Shown: positions 27,501 through 42,500, numbered from the stretch's first letter. The stretch is 64,000 bases of DNA from Branchinecta lynchi (GCA_023053575.1 JAKZAP010000016.1:14650030-14714029); one strand, 5' to 3'. Notes: a model not told the origin generated them from the sequence alone. Numbers and translations: made by a program.

Positions 27501-30500
27501 TAGGCAGCGGCACCGTCGATTTTCCACGACCCGCTTTTTAGCGAGTGGCCCATCTTTCCTACTGACACGATCTTTGGCTCTGACGCTAAGGTCACCCGAC
27601 CTCGCGTCCTTAACTAATTCATTCAACAAATTATTGTAATGATGGTTGACTTTGGGGAATAAACTGCTTAGCGAAGAGCTAATTGCTAGAGATAGTGTAG
27701 CACGAGAGAATGGGCTGCGTGAGAACGCATCCCACAACACACGGGATCGACCAAAAAGAGGCACGGCACAGTGTAGGAGGCACGAGCGCTAAAAAGAGGC
27801 ACGAGAAATAAAAGGGCCCTTTCAGGCTTCAGAGTGAGAGGCAGGAGCCATGTTCTAACGTGTCTTCTTTTAGGCTCTGGAGTTACTTCTATTACTTGCT
27901 AATCTCTTCTTATTACTCATTCCTCCTGCGCCATGTCGTGTAGTGCCACGCCTCTTTTTAGTCGATCCCCACAAAGACAGTAGCCTAATTAATGTTCTGT
28001 CAAATATGAAAGAAATAAAAATATAAATAAACATTAGGGCATTGTTTTTTGAAGAAAGGGAAAAATTGTGCTGTACAAGAATATGGTCGACTGTTCGTGG
28101 AAGTTTGTTTACTATTCAAAATTTCCAAAGGATTCTTCACTATAAAATTTCAAGTTTGGTAAAAGTTATTCGTGGAAACGGGGAAACCAAGAAGGAATTT
28201 AGAGGATTTGCTATCGTCCTTCTCTCTTTTTTTTTAAAATAAATAATAAGCCCTGGAAGCACGAATGGCAGTCGCACATGGCCACGACACAGCAAAATCT
28301 GCCGCTTTCTGATTAAGAAAGTCAATTACGACAGGTGAAAGCTGCGAATCATAATGAATAGATGCTGGTTTATTTTTTTTCACAAAGTGTCAAAGACTAA
28401 ATTCCCATATACCTGTGTTTCAACCGACGGGAAGGCGATCTGTGTATAGTTGCGTTTTTGATCGAAGTTTGAAGGTTACCTTCAACCTCAAAGGTCTCTG
28501 CTTAAATACCGTTTCTGGTCGCCGGTCACAGTTCCTTCGTCCTTCAAACTCTGACCGTCGAACTTCGTGCGCTAGCAAGTTCGAAGTTTGCTTGAATCGT
28601 CGATGAAACGTCGACCTGGCAAGGATCGCCGGAGTCGTAAAAACACTAATTAAGCAAACGGTGAACTTCGACGGCGTTCAAAAACGGAAATTAAGCAACC
28701 GGCTAAGGGTGAGTCTTCACCTTCCGGAATCTGGGCTGCCAGATTTTTCCAGAATTTTTTTGAACTTCTTCTGCAATACTTAAAAATTCCGGAAATCTGG
28801 AAGTTCAAAAGCCCCTTTTTTCCGGATTATTTTGATATACGTTTGGACCGGTTCATATTCTGGATGCAATTTACAGAATACGTCAAAGAATAATCCGGAA
28901 GCCCAGATTCCGGAAGTTCTGGGGGGTGAAGACCGGACTTAGGCGAACGGCAAACAAAACTTCGATCAAAAACGCAACTTATGTCACTTGAGTGTGGAAG
29001 GGAAAGTACTTACGTATCAGTTTAAAGGGTTTGGGTCTTGATGAAAACATACTACTTTATTTGGTAGCATAATACAATCAAGATTGTAGATTCACAAGAA
29101 TTACCCATCGCACAATACAATCAAGATTGTAGATTCACCAGATAGGATTCGAGGATGAGCTGGTTACCCATCACTTAGTCACTTAAATTGGCTTGAAGGC
29201 CCGCTGAAATTCAGTGATTATCCACGGAAATCGATTCTCAAATAGTGGAATTTCCGTGTGATTTGTGGTACCCCTATGCGCTTGTATTTATGTTATATGC
29301 CTTACGAGAAAGATTTAGGATCTTATTTTTGTTCAGGCACTAAGCAATCTTCACTAATCTCACCACTGCCCACTGAAAAGCCGCGTCTGTGTTGAGAATA
29401 AAATTTCCCGCGTCATAGTAGAATTTACTTTTCGGGGACGGCCGCACATATTCTGAACGTCATAACTAGAGAATATAGTGCAAAATTAAAAAAAAAAAAC
29501 CTTTGCAGAATCCAAATAATTCAGTGTATTCAGTTAAATTACACAAAATTTAGTTGGCTTTTCAGTTAAACTTTAAAGAATCCGCAACATATTATGACTT
29601 GAAATAAGGTAATTAGCTTTATGCTGTTAAGAATGAGTCGACAAGTCTCATACCCCTAAATGGAAGTCAATTGGGAAGAAAACAATCGCCCGGTGGTGAC
29701 ACTGTCTCGAATTTGGCGTGAAATATACTATCCGTCGTAAGGGCATCTGACTGCTTTGTCTCGAACGATATCAAGTGTTTTCGAGACCCTTCGTCCTCAC
29801 GCGTGGATGCTGGATGCAGAATTAGATGAGGATTATAAAGAAATATAGGGAGATAAATATTATGCATGTATAGCCGACTGTGTGGATATTTTGCAAAGTT
29901 AAGCTATAATCCGTTTTTTTTTTTTTTCTCAGATGTACACGCACATTTCAATGGTAAGTTGACTCTGTGCCTTTTCATATTTTACTTATTCCTTAAAGAC
30001 TGCTTTGTCGAAGTATATTCGTGTACTACTTGAAGTCAGTAAAATACACAGAATTAGGCGGAAATGAGAGGAGATTAATGAAATTTTCTCCATTCCCTTA
30101 TTCTGTTCTTGTCCTATTATTTTTTGTTTTCTGATCGTGTCCCTGACCTTCTTGTCCAAGACAGCTGTCTAGCAGGCATTTTTAAGCGTTAATCTACGGC
30201 TTAGTGGCGATTCCACTTTACTGGAATAAAACGGTACTTCGCAGTTCACCGTATTGCCATTCTGGCCGTTTCCATTATATTATTGCCGTTGACAATGTAT
30301 GAGGATATGTTATCTTATTCCAGACGAAAAAGCACTAATACCAATGATCGAACGTTGGGTATTCCAGCGTTGGCTTAGTATTTATTCTGGTTAGTTTTCT
30401 ATCAATTACCCATTTTATTCGCTGGTATCGCGCAGTTCACAAGTGCCCGTGCCTGAGCATTTTTAAAACTTCAATCTAGTTACACTTCCGTCCGTCACCC

Positions 30501-33500
30501 TTTATGGGACTCCGTATCTACCTTCTAGTACCCACGACCGCCCACCGACTGATCGACTATGTATTTTGCGTCCGTCACAGTGAAATATGCCGAACTCTCT
30601 AGGCCTAGCCGTATGGTTTAGTATCGGAGCAAAATCCACGACCCCCACCCACTCCCTCCATTACCTTCGTTTGCAACCCTCAACCTCAAACCCTGTAGTG
30701 GCGGTGAGGGAGTGAATTCCAAACTGATTTCCCACTTACTTGACAAAAACCTAGTCTCTTCTGTTGGTGATGAATGAAAGTGAGCTAACTTTTCCAGATA
30801 CCACTGTCAGTTACTACGGTTGGGACTGTGGTATCTGAGACCAGATACTCAGTAACTGCAAACACGACTTTAGAATGTGGCATCAGATACCATGGCACCT
30901 GCCAAAACACAATTAATAGCACAGCAAAAGTACTGCTTGCGAGAATATGGAAAAACGACATACCTTTACAAATTTTTACGGGAGCACCGCTTGAAACCAG
31001 ATAAATACTAAAGCAGAAGTTATAGATAGATAGATAGATATTTAATGCATAAAAGCCAAAAAGGGCCATCGCGCCACAACAACGAATTAAAAAATATGTA
31101 ACAACAAGAACAGTATGCCAATATCTAAATTTACAGGTATATACAATTTTCCCTGTGTGCTAACCCTCTCCGGAGGAATCTTCCAAATAGTTGAATAGCC
31201 TGGAAACTTTTCTCTTTCATTCTCTCAGTTATCCACTCACTTCCACACGCTCTCACTCCAAACAACTCTTGTCTCAGCCGAATCAATTCCTCACACTCTC
31301 CTACTAAAAAGGTTCTAGCTGGCTACCCTGGAAGAGAGACGAACCCGCCTTAGCTTCGATTTCGGTATTAAAACTCTATCTGTTCCCCGATTACGTAATA
31401 TTCTCCCACCCCCCTATTCTCCTATACGTATTAGACCCCAGCGAGATAAATCCCAGAAAATCCCCAAACTAGCCCCTGTGGCCCCTCTTCATGAAAGATA
31501 TAGAAGGAGTTTTGTTCCAGCATTTGTTGAGTTGTAGAACAACCGATAAGTTAGTCCCTTTTAGTGTTTTTTTCGTCATTCGTTACGAAGTGTTCTGCAT
31601 TCTTCATTTTGTATGACAAAAAGGTCAACTTCGGCGGTAACGCTGTGACAGCTGCTTTTGAGAAATAAAATTCTATTCTACAATCCACACATAGGGCAAG
31701 AGTAAGGACTAGTTTTAACCCTAACGTTACCCAAATATCTTTTTCTTTTACCAAGAGGTAAACGTTTGAAAAGAAACGTATGATCCGCTGTTCAAGAAAA
31801 GCTTCACATTCCTATATACCCAGGAATCGCAATCGTTGGAACAAGTTTGCGGCGGTAGCTCCGTGTTCCCGACACCAGTGAAGACCGAGTCAGTCCTCCT
31901 CAACCTGCTGCTGCCACTTAGTCTTCGCGTTGGGGCTGGAAAGAAAGGCAAGTCTCAAAGTTCAAATTCAAGATCGAAGCAAACTTAACTCTTGTTACGC
32001 GAAGCACAATCTAGAAAATCTCTGACTCCCCTTGAATAAAGACCGTAGACCGTATTTTTACCAGCCTTATAGGCGACACAAGGCCAAGCGAAACCGTCAA
32101 TTGTGATCCGGATTGCTTGCAGCGCTTGTCAGAGTGACGTTGTAGTATTGGGCTGTCTCGTGCTTTATAAGGTATGGTTCAGGTCAGTTGGTTAAGGTCT
32201 TGACTTCAAGTTAGTCGGTTAGTGACTGAACTAACATCTTTATGTTTTGTTCAGACCCATTCTGGGTCTGAACAGTCCTTTAACTTTCTTTTATTATTTA
32301 CCTTTTTCAAAGTATATATTTATATTTCGTACTCGAGCTTTCTAAGGTTTTCTCTGGGTGGTCCGCGTAGACGGTTTACGGCGTACCATCGATACACTGC
32401 ACACGCCCGAGGAACCCATCTCGGCTACCATGCTATCAGTAATTGGAAATACTCGGTGTTCTAGTAAAGCGGTGCGTCCTTCCTTCTTTTCCTGAACTAA
32501 GGAGGAGAAACATTTTTTCTTTGCACAACAGGATTCTCAGGTCGTCTAATCCACTTGTGCGGGCTGAATCTGCCCCGCTTTTGAGGTTGTCTCTGCCTGT
32601 GTGGCTGGAATGGGAGCGGTCTCTGCGTGTGACCCAGGTTCCACCTGGAGCCCGTTCGACCTGACTGATTTAGTTTAGTGTACTGTTCTTTTCGAGTGTT
32701 TTATTTTTGTTTTGTTTTTTTTTATGGTTTTCAAAAACCGTTAAATAAAAGAAATTGAATTGAATTGAATTGTTACACAAACATAGTGGAATGGACTCCC
32801 CACGTGTTTTCTTGGAATAGCTCTCCAGCTCTCTAGTTCTCTAATCATTGCTATTATCATGTGTCAATTATGTTTATCTTATCGTGAGTTTGAACTGGTG
32901 AATACTATTATTTTTCTTATTTTTGAAGGTAATCGGTTTTCGTTTGTCACTCGCGTCCCATTTGTGCTTTGCTATCTGCCGGGAGGACAACTGTTCATGA
33001 ATGTTAGTATTGCAAAAAATCAAGAACCTGAACCTAGTTCCGTAAGGGCCTCCGTCATCTGTCTTCTATTCGTATTATTCTTCGGACTATTTGTCGTATG
33101 TTATCCAGAGACACGTGGAAATTCTCAGATGGAATTAAAATTCGGTATCCATTCCTCAGCAACAAGGGTTGGGTTCCTTTCCATGTAATGGTGGAATGTT
33201 ATGCAATGCAGTTTATCTGTGACAAATGTTCAAAAGCCTCTCGGGAGCCCAGGGATAGAGCGTTCGCAATGAAAGCCGAAGATCATGGGTTCAAATCTCG
33301 CCCGAGGTGTATGTTGGTCTTTCAGTTCGCTACACTGTAAAAAGTTTCTCCGAGTAAGGATTAAAGTTATCTGCAGTATTTGCTACTGGGATTAATCTTA
33401 TCTCTACTGGGATTAGATTAATCCGGATTAGAAATAATCTTATCTCAGTAGAGACAATATCAATCCCAGTAGCAAATACTGCAAGGTTTTTTTTACAGTG

Positions 33501-36500
33501 TACTTATACAGCGAAACCTGAATTCCTTTCAGTTCGAATCATTTCAGACTATCTAAAGTTATGAACTTCTGCCTAGACAAACTATGAAGGCGCCTCAGGC
33601 GCTTAGATGGCGCCAGGGGCCGAAGTGGTAAATGTAAAAGTTATAATGTGTGAAAAAATATAGTTGGTACACTGTCAGAAGTTTCATAACAGACAACAGA
33701 AGGATGCGCGGTTTCCGCAGACAATACGTAACAGACAACACTTCGGATGCTGTCTGTTGTGTGTGAAAATGTTATGCATAACAAGCGTTGCCATCAGGAT
33801 GAGCCGAAAAATCGTCAAAAAGCATCTGTTGAGTTTTCTGACATAATGACGAAAAAAGCCAGTAGATGCTTTTTTGGATGTTTTTTGCCTCTTCCTAGCA
33901 ATGGTTGTTCTGCATAACATTTCACGTACAACGTTTTCCAACACAACATAACACATGTTGTCTGTTACGTAGGCCTACTGTCTGCTGAAACCGCATATCT
34001 TTCTGTTGTCTGTTATGAAACTTCTGGCAGTGTACTTGTCTATTTGTTTTCTATGAGTCGGCTTTTTTAGTTTTTAAAGTGAAAGTAAGTTAAATAAATA
34101 AATCAAAAGCATTTTTTTTTTTCTAAATTATCTAAAAGGAGGTCCGACTCTTTAACTGCCTAGGGGCCTTAGATAGTCCTGTCTAGGACTGACTGTCTGT
34201 TTTCGCCAAGATCCCTTGCCCCTAGCTCACGTTTCCAATCTAACCTTCATTCTTTTTTTATGCATATATTCAGGATTCATTTCATATTTTAGACACTCTA
34301 CGGCTTCGACATGTGGATATCAGTTTCGCTCTTACAACCATCATCCACTCTCTTACTCCGCCACCCGCTCGGTCACAGAGCCTTGTTCCACCCACGCCCA
34401 CCACCAAAACCGACCCGGGAAGGGGGTCAGTTAGCATCAATGTCCACCCCCCAGAAGTTACCAAAGTAGCTGTCAAACCAGCAGTGTACAGAGCCGCCTT
34501 TCTGGGTAAGTCCCCCACGCCCGTAAGCAACTACCTGATCAATTCAGGTTGACCAAGGGCGGCTATGACAACTTCGAAATTAGTGGTGTTCTAAATTCCA
34601 ATAGCTCCGTCAACATGGGTGACACACATTTAAAGCGTTTTCAGAGGCAAAATTGTGTGCCACACATTTGAACATTTGTCGTGGGAACAGAAGTGCGTGC
34701 CAAACACTCGACCCACAAGTTGAAACTCGCTTAAACGGCGTTTTTTCTGATTTTAGCGATAATTTCAGATGCCCGAGAATAAAAATAAAATCTGAACAAA
34801 TATGACTTCAGGCTTACGTCCTTACCATTGTGTACAAGAAGGCTCCTCACTTTCATGTCAGTTTGCTTGATAGGTTATGCTATTAGTTAGGCTCTGAGCG
34901 TGTTCCAACCTTCTTGCCGTAGTCACTACGCATGACGTCACGGATCCTGGCTTTTTTGCGTCAAGGGCTTGAACAGATTTTTCTGTTTTCGGCAAAATAT
35001 CCTGCCGAGGCCTAATCGGGCCAATCACGTCACAGAGATCGTGGTTTCCACGCTTACTACGCTCCCGAGCGCGGTAAGCAAACCGTTCGTATTAGTTATG
35101 CTATCTCGAGAAGGTTGGAACGGTCAGCATAGTAACTTTTCACGAAGTTAGAACGACAATAGTAACTAATAGTTACTATTGTTAGGAGGGTGGGACACGC
35201 TCTTTACTTCACTTCTAAATTTGGTCCCGCCAGATTGCCACAAGATATATCAAAAATCACCTCGTCTTTTGTTTGTCAACGAGCCACAATAACCGTTTTT
35301 GTCGTGGGAACGCTTGTGGGCCACACAAACGAGCGCTGAAATACTGAGTTCGGCCACAAACTCATAGTGGAATCGCGGGAAAATGCCTTTAAGGTTGTGA
35401 AATACCGTTTGACTGGTTGTACAAGGACGTGCAAGTTCATTTTCGGTGACATCCCTGGAACAGCCTAAACTAATGATGCAGCCATGCCGCATCAACCAGC
35501 AATTTCAAACGTAAAGTAGAGTAGAAAAAACATATAGTAGCACATAAGGTTATAGCATACAGTAGATACGCCTAAAGTATATGAAACTCGGATCAAGTTT
35601 ATTAATTAGCCATGATTATCCAAAAACGAATAGCACTGGCACGTCAAAGATACAAACGCTTGGGTCACAATTTAAGTCAAGTCACTGTTAAAAGTTTTGC
35701 AAAATTACGGGACGAATGAACGGTCATACCGAACACTGCAATTTGCAGGAGGGAGCTTTAACTTTTGCTTCCCCGAATTTGATCCTCGAGTGGGGCGTTT
35801 ATTTTCAGCTGTTGGCTGGAAATCTGGCAGAATGTTGCGAACGAGCTCCGACGACAGACAGGACCGCCCAAAAGCCATGAGAAGTTCATGCCCGTCTGTT
35901 TGATAAGGTAGCCAGGCCCAGTGACGCCAGACTCGCCTCGTATGAGACGTACTCGTGCCCGAGGATGATCCGACATGCACGCTTTTGAGTGCGCTCAATT
36001 GGATATATAGTATAGTCAGCTCTTTTCATGACTGTTCCCAGTTTGTAGTAGCACTGGAAATCTGGAGATAGTATATAAAATCTGCTGTAGTATGTAAATT
36101 CTGATCATGTGTACGGTATTCCCAGTTTCTTCGTGTATGATATGAACATACCAAAGAGGACCGAAGGCGAAACCATAGTTTAAAAAAGAAGGAGAAATAA
36201 CGATTTCAGTTGCAGCATCAGAGCGAATGTACAAGATGTGATGAGCTCGTGACGAACATTTGTTTTTCAGGTTTCAGGATTATCGTCACATGTTTTGAGA
36301 AGCAACTGGCACTGGAGTGGGGTCGCATTGCCAAATGTGTACGAGAGGTCGGCGACCGGTTAGACTGCGGACTTCATTATTGGGAGTTTCTTCTTTTCGT
36401 CGTAACCTATCGGCCGCCGTTATACCTTCTCCTGAAGCCCTTCATTTGGAACAAAGTAAGAAGCCGCGCTTTTGTTGACATGCCTTTACCGAAGGGTAAA

Positions 36501-39500
36501 GGTTTACTAGGGAGCTTACCGGTCTAATTCTCCAAAAAGGACATAACTAATAGGAACGGTTTGCTTACCGAGCTCGGGAGCGTAGTAAGCGTGGAAACCA
36601 CGATCTCTGTGACGTGGTTGGCCCGATTAGGCCTCGGCACGATATTTTGCCGAAAACAGAAAAATCCGTTCAAGCCTTTGCCTTTCTTTTCCAAGTCCCG
36701 GGAAGAAACACAGTTCAGATCCTGTGCTTCAAATCCGGCAATGTGTCTTCTCTGTGTCTCCAGTCCAGACTACCTGCAGTCTGGACTGACGTCATCAAGA
36801 AACTGTGTTTCTGATTGGTTTGCATTATTTTCACCTTGGGTTGAAGCCCGCCGAACGGAGGGGCGGTTTTAACTGTGAAACAAAAACATGAAAAGAGTGG
36901 ATTTGCTTCAGGACAAAAGGACGAAAATACCTGTGAAGGGAAAATCGGAATTGGGCGGGATGGTAGCGTTACTGACATGGAACAAAAATGGAACAGTGTC
37001 GGGTTTCAGTTGTGCTTTAATGCGTTGGTCTTTAGGGCCTGAGTTCAACTTCTGTGGCTTATTGCAGGTTCAAATTTTTGTTACGGCCTGAAAAAAGGCA
37101 GAAATATTCCCGTAATAGCATTTCATCTGACTAATCGGTTTAGAGACGGACAACTTTTCTCGCAGTCAGCTTGTGCTGAAGAATACTTGTGAGGAGAGCT
37201 AGACGTCAACCGCATCGAAGGTGCGGTCGAAGGCAGCGAGACAAGCTTGCGCCTTTTCTGGTTGGCTGGCAGGCGAAGATTCTCTTTTCCGGCCTTTCCA
37301 CTCAGCCCACTTCTAGGCATCGGTATGTCTTGGGGTTAGTGTCGTGAACACCTTAGCGAGCTCGAAGCTACCGCTCTTGTTCGTCCGGGGTTCTACTGTT
37401 CCTGGTTGTGTTACTTAAACTTTTTTTGTGTTATAATGTTGAGACCGAACAGTCGGATTCAGTATCATCTTTATTTCTAGCTAATCGAACAGCCAGAAAG
37501 TGATCAAGATCTATCAATGCGGGAGTCTATTCGGGAAATGATGGAAAACCATGGATCCTGGGCACAACTTAGCAAAGAGGATCTCCTCACTGACCTCTCC
37601 AGAGAATTGAAGGTCATGCGAGGGGAGTTTGCTCAGCGAAAAGGTACGTTTAAAGCAAATCCCCTTTTGTTTATCCATTTATTTGTTCATTTCCAGCCGA
37701 CGCAGTGCAAAAACGACAATCGAAAGACTAATAACAGAACAAAATAAATATCACTGATGAAGGATATTAGTTGCGTGTTTACCGTCATCCAGTCAAACCG
37801 ACCTGTGGGATTTCTCACGATACGCTGTTTTCTTCCTTCGGTTTACCAAACGGTTAAAGACCCCAGTAAGTCCTTGTAACCTGTTTTTTTTCGTCGCCAT
37901 TTGCTGGTTGGTTAACCGACCTGTGACAGAGATGGGCGAATCCGGATTCGAATCCAGGATTCGTCCTTTTGGCCGGATTCGAATCTTCTGCTTGTCAAGC
38001 TGGATTCGGACTCGGATTCCAAACTCTCAATCTTACGAATCCGCTCAAATTCCTAGACTTCATCCTCCGAGCTCCGTTTTCCCAATTTTTAAGCAGTGTG
38101 ATTAGGCAATTGAACTTTTTGGTCTCCACCACCAACCATCGTCAGTAATCTATCACGTTATCTGATTACCTGATGATTATCTGATTATCAGTGCTTTTTG
38201 TCAGCCATAACCTATGTACAAGGTTTGATTTTTGTTAAGGTCGGATTCGAATCCGGATTTGATTCTGGATTCAAATCCTCAGCATGAAATGGTGGATTCG
38301 GATTCGGAATCGGATTCGTACCCAGTCCTGGATTCGGATTCGAATTCTTTCATGATCGGATTCGCCCATTTCTGTCTGTGGACTGAGGTTGGAGCTCAGT
38401 CCAACTGACCTATATTTGTTCTGAAGCAGGAATAAGCCGTTTTCGTATCTGCGGGCGAACGGGATGGGCGCTGCCGAAAAAACGGCTTACAGTGGTAGAT
38501 AGGTCGGTTAACTGGATAACGGAGAAATGACAAAAAACGCAGCCATTTCCGTGGGCTCCTGTCTACTAGAGATCGCTCATTTTGGGATAAGCTATGCTGA
38601 ACGGTGTGGTGTAGGCCATAAGGACTAGGCCTGAACTTCGAGCAGATTCACCTAAAGGTTGGGAACCCTTCTCCCCTCAGAAAAGACTAGGATTTCAAAC
38701 TGTGGCCAGAATGCAATACTGATGGCCGACTTGACGATACCGACAGTGCTTAAGATCTTCGTCTTTCGGCACACAAAATACCCGCTGGCAAGTAGGTGGC
38801 GAAGGAAACTGGTGTGCCAAAAATGTGTCCCATCGCCTAGACGTGCGATCAGTAAAAATGTTAAAACAGGTAATTCTCGAGTTATAAATCATCGATGACT
38901 GGACAATTTGTAAGTAGTTTCGCCGTGACCGACATGCTGGAGGGTGAGGACAACCAGAAAGCACAAATAGAATATACTGGAGCTGAATAATCCATCTTCC
39001 CGGTACTTTTCTTTTGTGTTATGTGGACATCCGTGACCAGTAGTTCTGGGCCCGGCCCAATTGCCCCTCGACTGGGAGTGGGGGTAGAAATGCCCAGAAG
39101 ACACAACTACATACTTGTCATACACTGTAAAAAGTTTCTCTGAATAAGGATTAAAGTTAACTGCAGTATTTGCTACTGGGATTAATCTTATCTGTACTGA
39201 GATAAGAATAATCCGAATTAAAGATGAAGATTATCTTTTTATATAGAGACAAGATTAATCCCGTAGCAAATACCGGAAGATTTTTTGTTACATTATATAG
39301 TTTTGGAGCTCACAAGAAATCAGTGAAAACCCAAACCCGGCGACGTCGCTCAAAACAGTGGTTGTCCTTAAAGCTCTCTAAAAATTTGCCCGGTCGTCAC
39401 AGCAGTTTCACCAGCAGAAACAAAGCCCTCTACAAAGTAGTACATTGTTTTCTGTTGGCTTTGGAGCCGCCGATTGGCAGGGACTCTGGGGGATAAGCCC

Positions 39501-42500
39501 ACCCAGTTATTGGATTTCGTGTATTTTGCTTAGTGCCACAGCTTAATCATCTAGATGATTAGCTTAATGCGTTTTTCTGTTGCAGACGAACAAGACGTGA
39601 AGCGAGGTGCGTCTGTCCTTGGCGACCTCCATAGCGAGGCATCAAACACTAGTGCCCTCTCTATTCGGAGAAACGAAACTCAAGGGCCCCAGTCCAGATG
39701 CGGGTCGGCTCTTGGATGGGGAGGACTGAGAGGTGAGTCCCGCTAGAAATTGAACCACCGTTTTTTGTTTTTTTTTGGTAGATGGGAAAGGAACTTATAG
39801 GCTCTTTGAATTTTCTCACGAGTTTCGATATAGCAATCATTAGTGTAAGTTCTAGTTGTACCAAGGCTGTATTCAGTGAGGGGCCTGACCAGGGATTTGA
39901 GCAATAGGCGGAGGGAATACCCTGGTATGAACGTGAAAGCTTTTGTTGTTGCACCGAAGATTCTGTTTGCCTTCACTAAATAAATAATTCGTTTATTTCC
40001 ATGTTTTCTTTAAAAATAGGGGTTGATGGTCATATATAGAACGCCTACATCTTTACCGACGTAGTTTTGAGAAAAGCGCAGGTGCCTCTCAGATCAGACG
40101 ACCATTGAAGGTACAAAGCAAAGCCAACTTCAGCAGGCAAACAATTGAAGGTGTCGATGTCTCACACCTCTTGGATGGGATTGCGATGCCTGGTTGAGGG
40201 CAAACCTTCCTTGTGCTTCCCGTGCTTTACCCTAGATTTCTCAAGGGGCTCGTTTTGCAGTTCGTCGTCTGCGGCTACTCAACTGGTTTTCGTCGATTAA
40301 ACGAGCGCCTAGGCGTGGGATTTGAAGTGGTAGGGTAGCCCACTCCCGAGAGGGGCTTATTTTGATAAATGAAGATTGTTGTAAAAACGTACACACAAGC
40401 TGACTGCGAATTATCATTGACAATGCTAACCGGAAACTTCAGCTGAATTTTATTAAAGCGGTATTTCTGCGCTTGTTCAGCTGAAACGTATCCGTTATCC
40501 TTTAAAATTCAGCTGACGTATCCGTTTTGCGCCGTCAATTGAGGATGTGCAAATCCTGAGGCTCGTGCTAGCCCTATGGCTGTCGGGGCGACTATCAGAA
40601 AGATTACATGAGTTTCTTTTATGAGCTCTTACCGCCAGGTTTTAATTCTCTGAGGCTTAAATTATTCTGCTTCTCCGCGACAGTTGGACTTCCATCCACG
40701 AGTCGTCGGCCATGTCCTGCCAAAATATGCTGAATCTTGTCAAGGGTGTGGAGTCCAAGAATGATGGATGCGAAGCATTGATGGTCAGAAACTGCATGTT
40801 TCTACCGCTAGGAAAACATCGGAGCGTCTTCTGTCCATGATATTTTGTTTTCCATTTTGCAATTTATTTTTTTCTCATGTTTTTCTCGTTTTTGCCCAGT
40901 ACTCTTAGGATGTTATCAAGGGCCCATGATAAGTGTTTTAAACTTAGGTAATCTGAAAAGGCTTCCCACTACCTATCGATATAGAGATACGGATAGAGCG
41001 ATAACTTAAAGTTTAACGGAATTGGGCTGAGATTCGACAGTCTAATTACACATCACTTATGCACTCAGAGAGGCCTGAAAACCTGATAAAAAGGCGTCAC
41101 TTCGTTTGTACATTATTATAACTAAGGGAAACGTCGCCCTAACAGTTACTCAAATCATATGTCAACCAATAGATGGCGTTCATTGGGGACCTGTAGTAAC
41201 GCTTCAGGTTCTTCCGCTAGGTACAGGGCGATTCTTCATCAGCTCGCAGAGTTAGTCATCAAGAGTATTGTTACGTCCTTTCAATGAGCGAATTTATCAG
41301 TTTCTCAAGAATTCCTTCGAAAGTCGTTACGCCAAAAAACTGTAACGAACATGGTTTTTGACAAACCTTGTAGAGGCGAGTGGCCTTTTTATTGCATTTC
41401 ATGCAATACAAAGGTAAAATAAAAAGGTAAAAAAATATTGAGGTTCCTCGGGTAGTTGTAAGTAGGTCTTCCTTCTCCATTATTTAAAGAGCTTCCAAGC
41501 TGTGGAATAAACTAAGTAAAGGTATTAAGAAGGATATAGGTAATTCTAACCAGTTTAAGTCTGATTTACGTCTGGAGTTGCTCGGCAGGTATACCTTCGA
41601 AACTGATTAAATAAATTTTTCTCAGGCTGTTTTTCTGTAAATTTATATAATTTTCGTGGGTTGTGCTTTGTTGTTTGGGGGTCACGTCACGTAAGGTAAT
41701 GTTCTTCGTTAATGTTTTTTTTTTTTGGTATCGGTACATGGTCTCATTCTCCATACTCTCTCTGTTTTCCTTTCTTTTCTTACAAGCTAGCACAGCCCCG
41801 CAGGCCTCGCTTTTGTTTTGTACTACTGAAACAAAATGTTTATTTTCGATAAAACTGTTCTTCTACTACTATTAATCACTTCGAGCGTGTACTGGTATAA
41901 GGCCGACTAAAAGAATTTTCCATTCGTAGGCCCCTCCGCATCTCATGCGAGTTTGGCCTCAGGGTGGTCCATAGGCCTACAGCGGCAGTGGAGCATTCGG
42001 AGTGACAGCCAAGGTGCAACACCAGTGCCACCTACAGCAAGCGCCGGTAGGATTTTATTTAGATTTCATGATAGGCATGAATTGAGTCAACTGCTTATAT
42101 CGTCCCCACTGATCTTCCGCACCCAAGGTTATAGTTTATCGTATAGAGAGTTCCTCGAAGCACACACTGTAAAAAGTTCTCCGAGTAAGGATTAAAGTTA
42201 ACTGCAGTATTTACTACTGGGATTAATCTTATCTCTACTGGGATAAGATTAATCCGAAATAGCGATAATCTTATCTCAATAGAGGCAAGAATCACAGTGG
42301 CAAATCCTGCAAGACTCTTTTTTTTATAGTGCATTGTCACTTAAATCTGCCTCAGAAACTAATGCCGGCTGAAATTCCTGATGAAGCATGGTATTACAGA
42401 TTTGACGGTCGGCCCTTGCTTGAAGTTGTCATATTCTGACCTCCATGTATTTGATTACCGAGCTTTCAGTGCAGTTCTCTTACGGTATACAAAGTGTCTA

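Noticed and set aside
33670..33956. Frames on both strands in the 33.7-34.0 kb region
   Set aside because: They fall inside the family F inverted-repeat element, which explains the openness on both strands.
35697..35998. Overlapping frames on both strands as a novel gene
   Set aside because: The minus strand has the IERTQKRACRIILG block and a UTR with AATAAACTTGATCC, so this is the end of a broken retrotransposon.
37900..38400. CRISPR-like array of GGATTCG repeats
   Set aside because: Units are irregular, have no constant spacer length and are bounded by inverted transposon-like ends in a eukaryotic intron.
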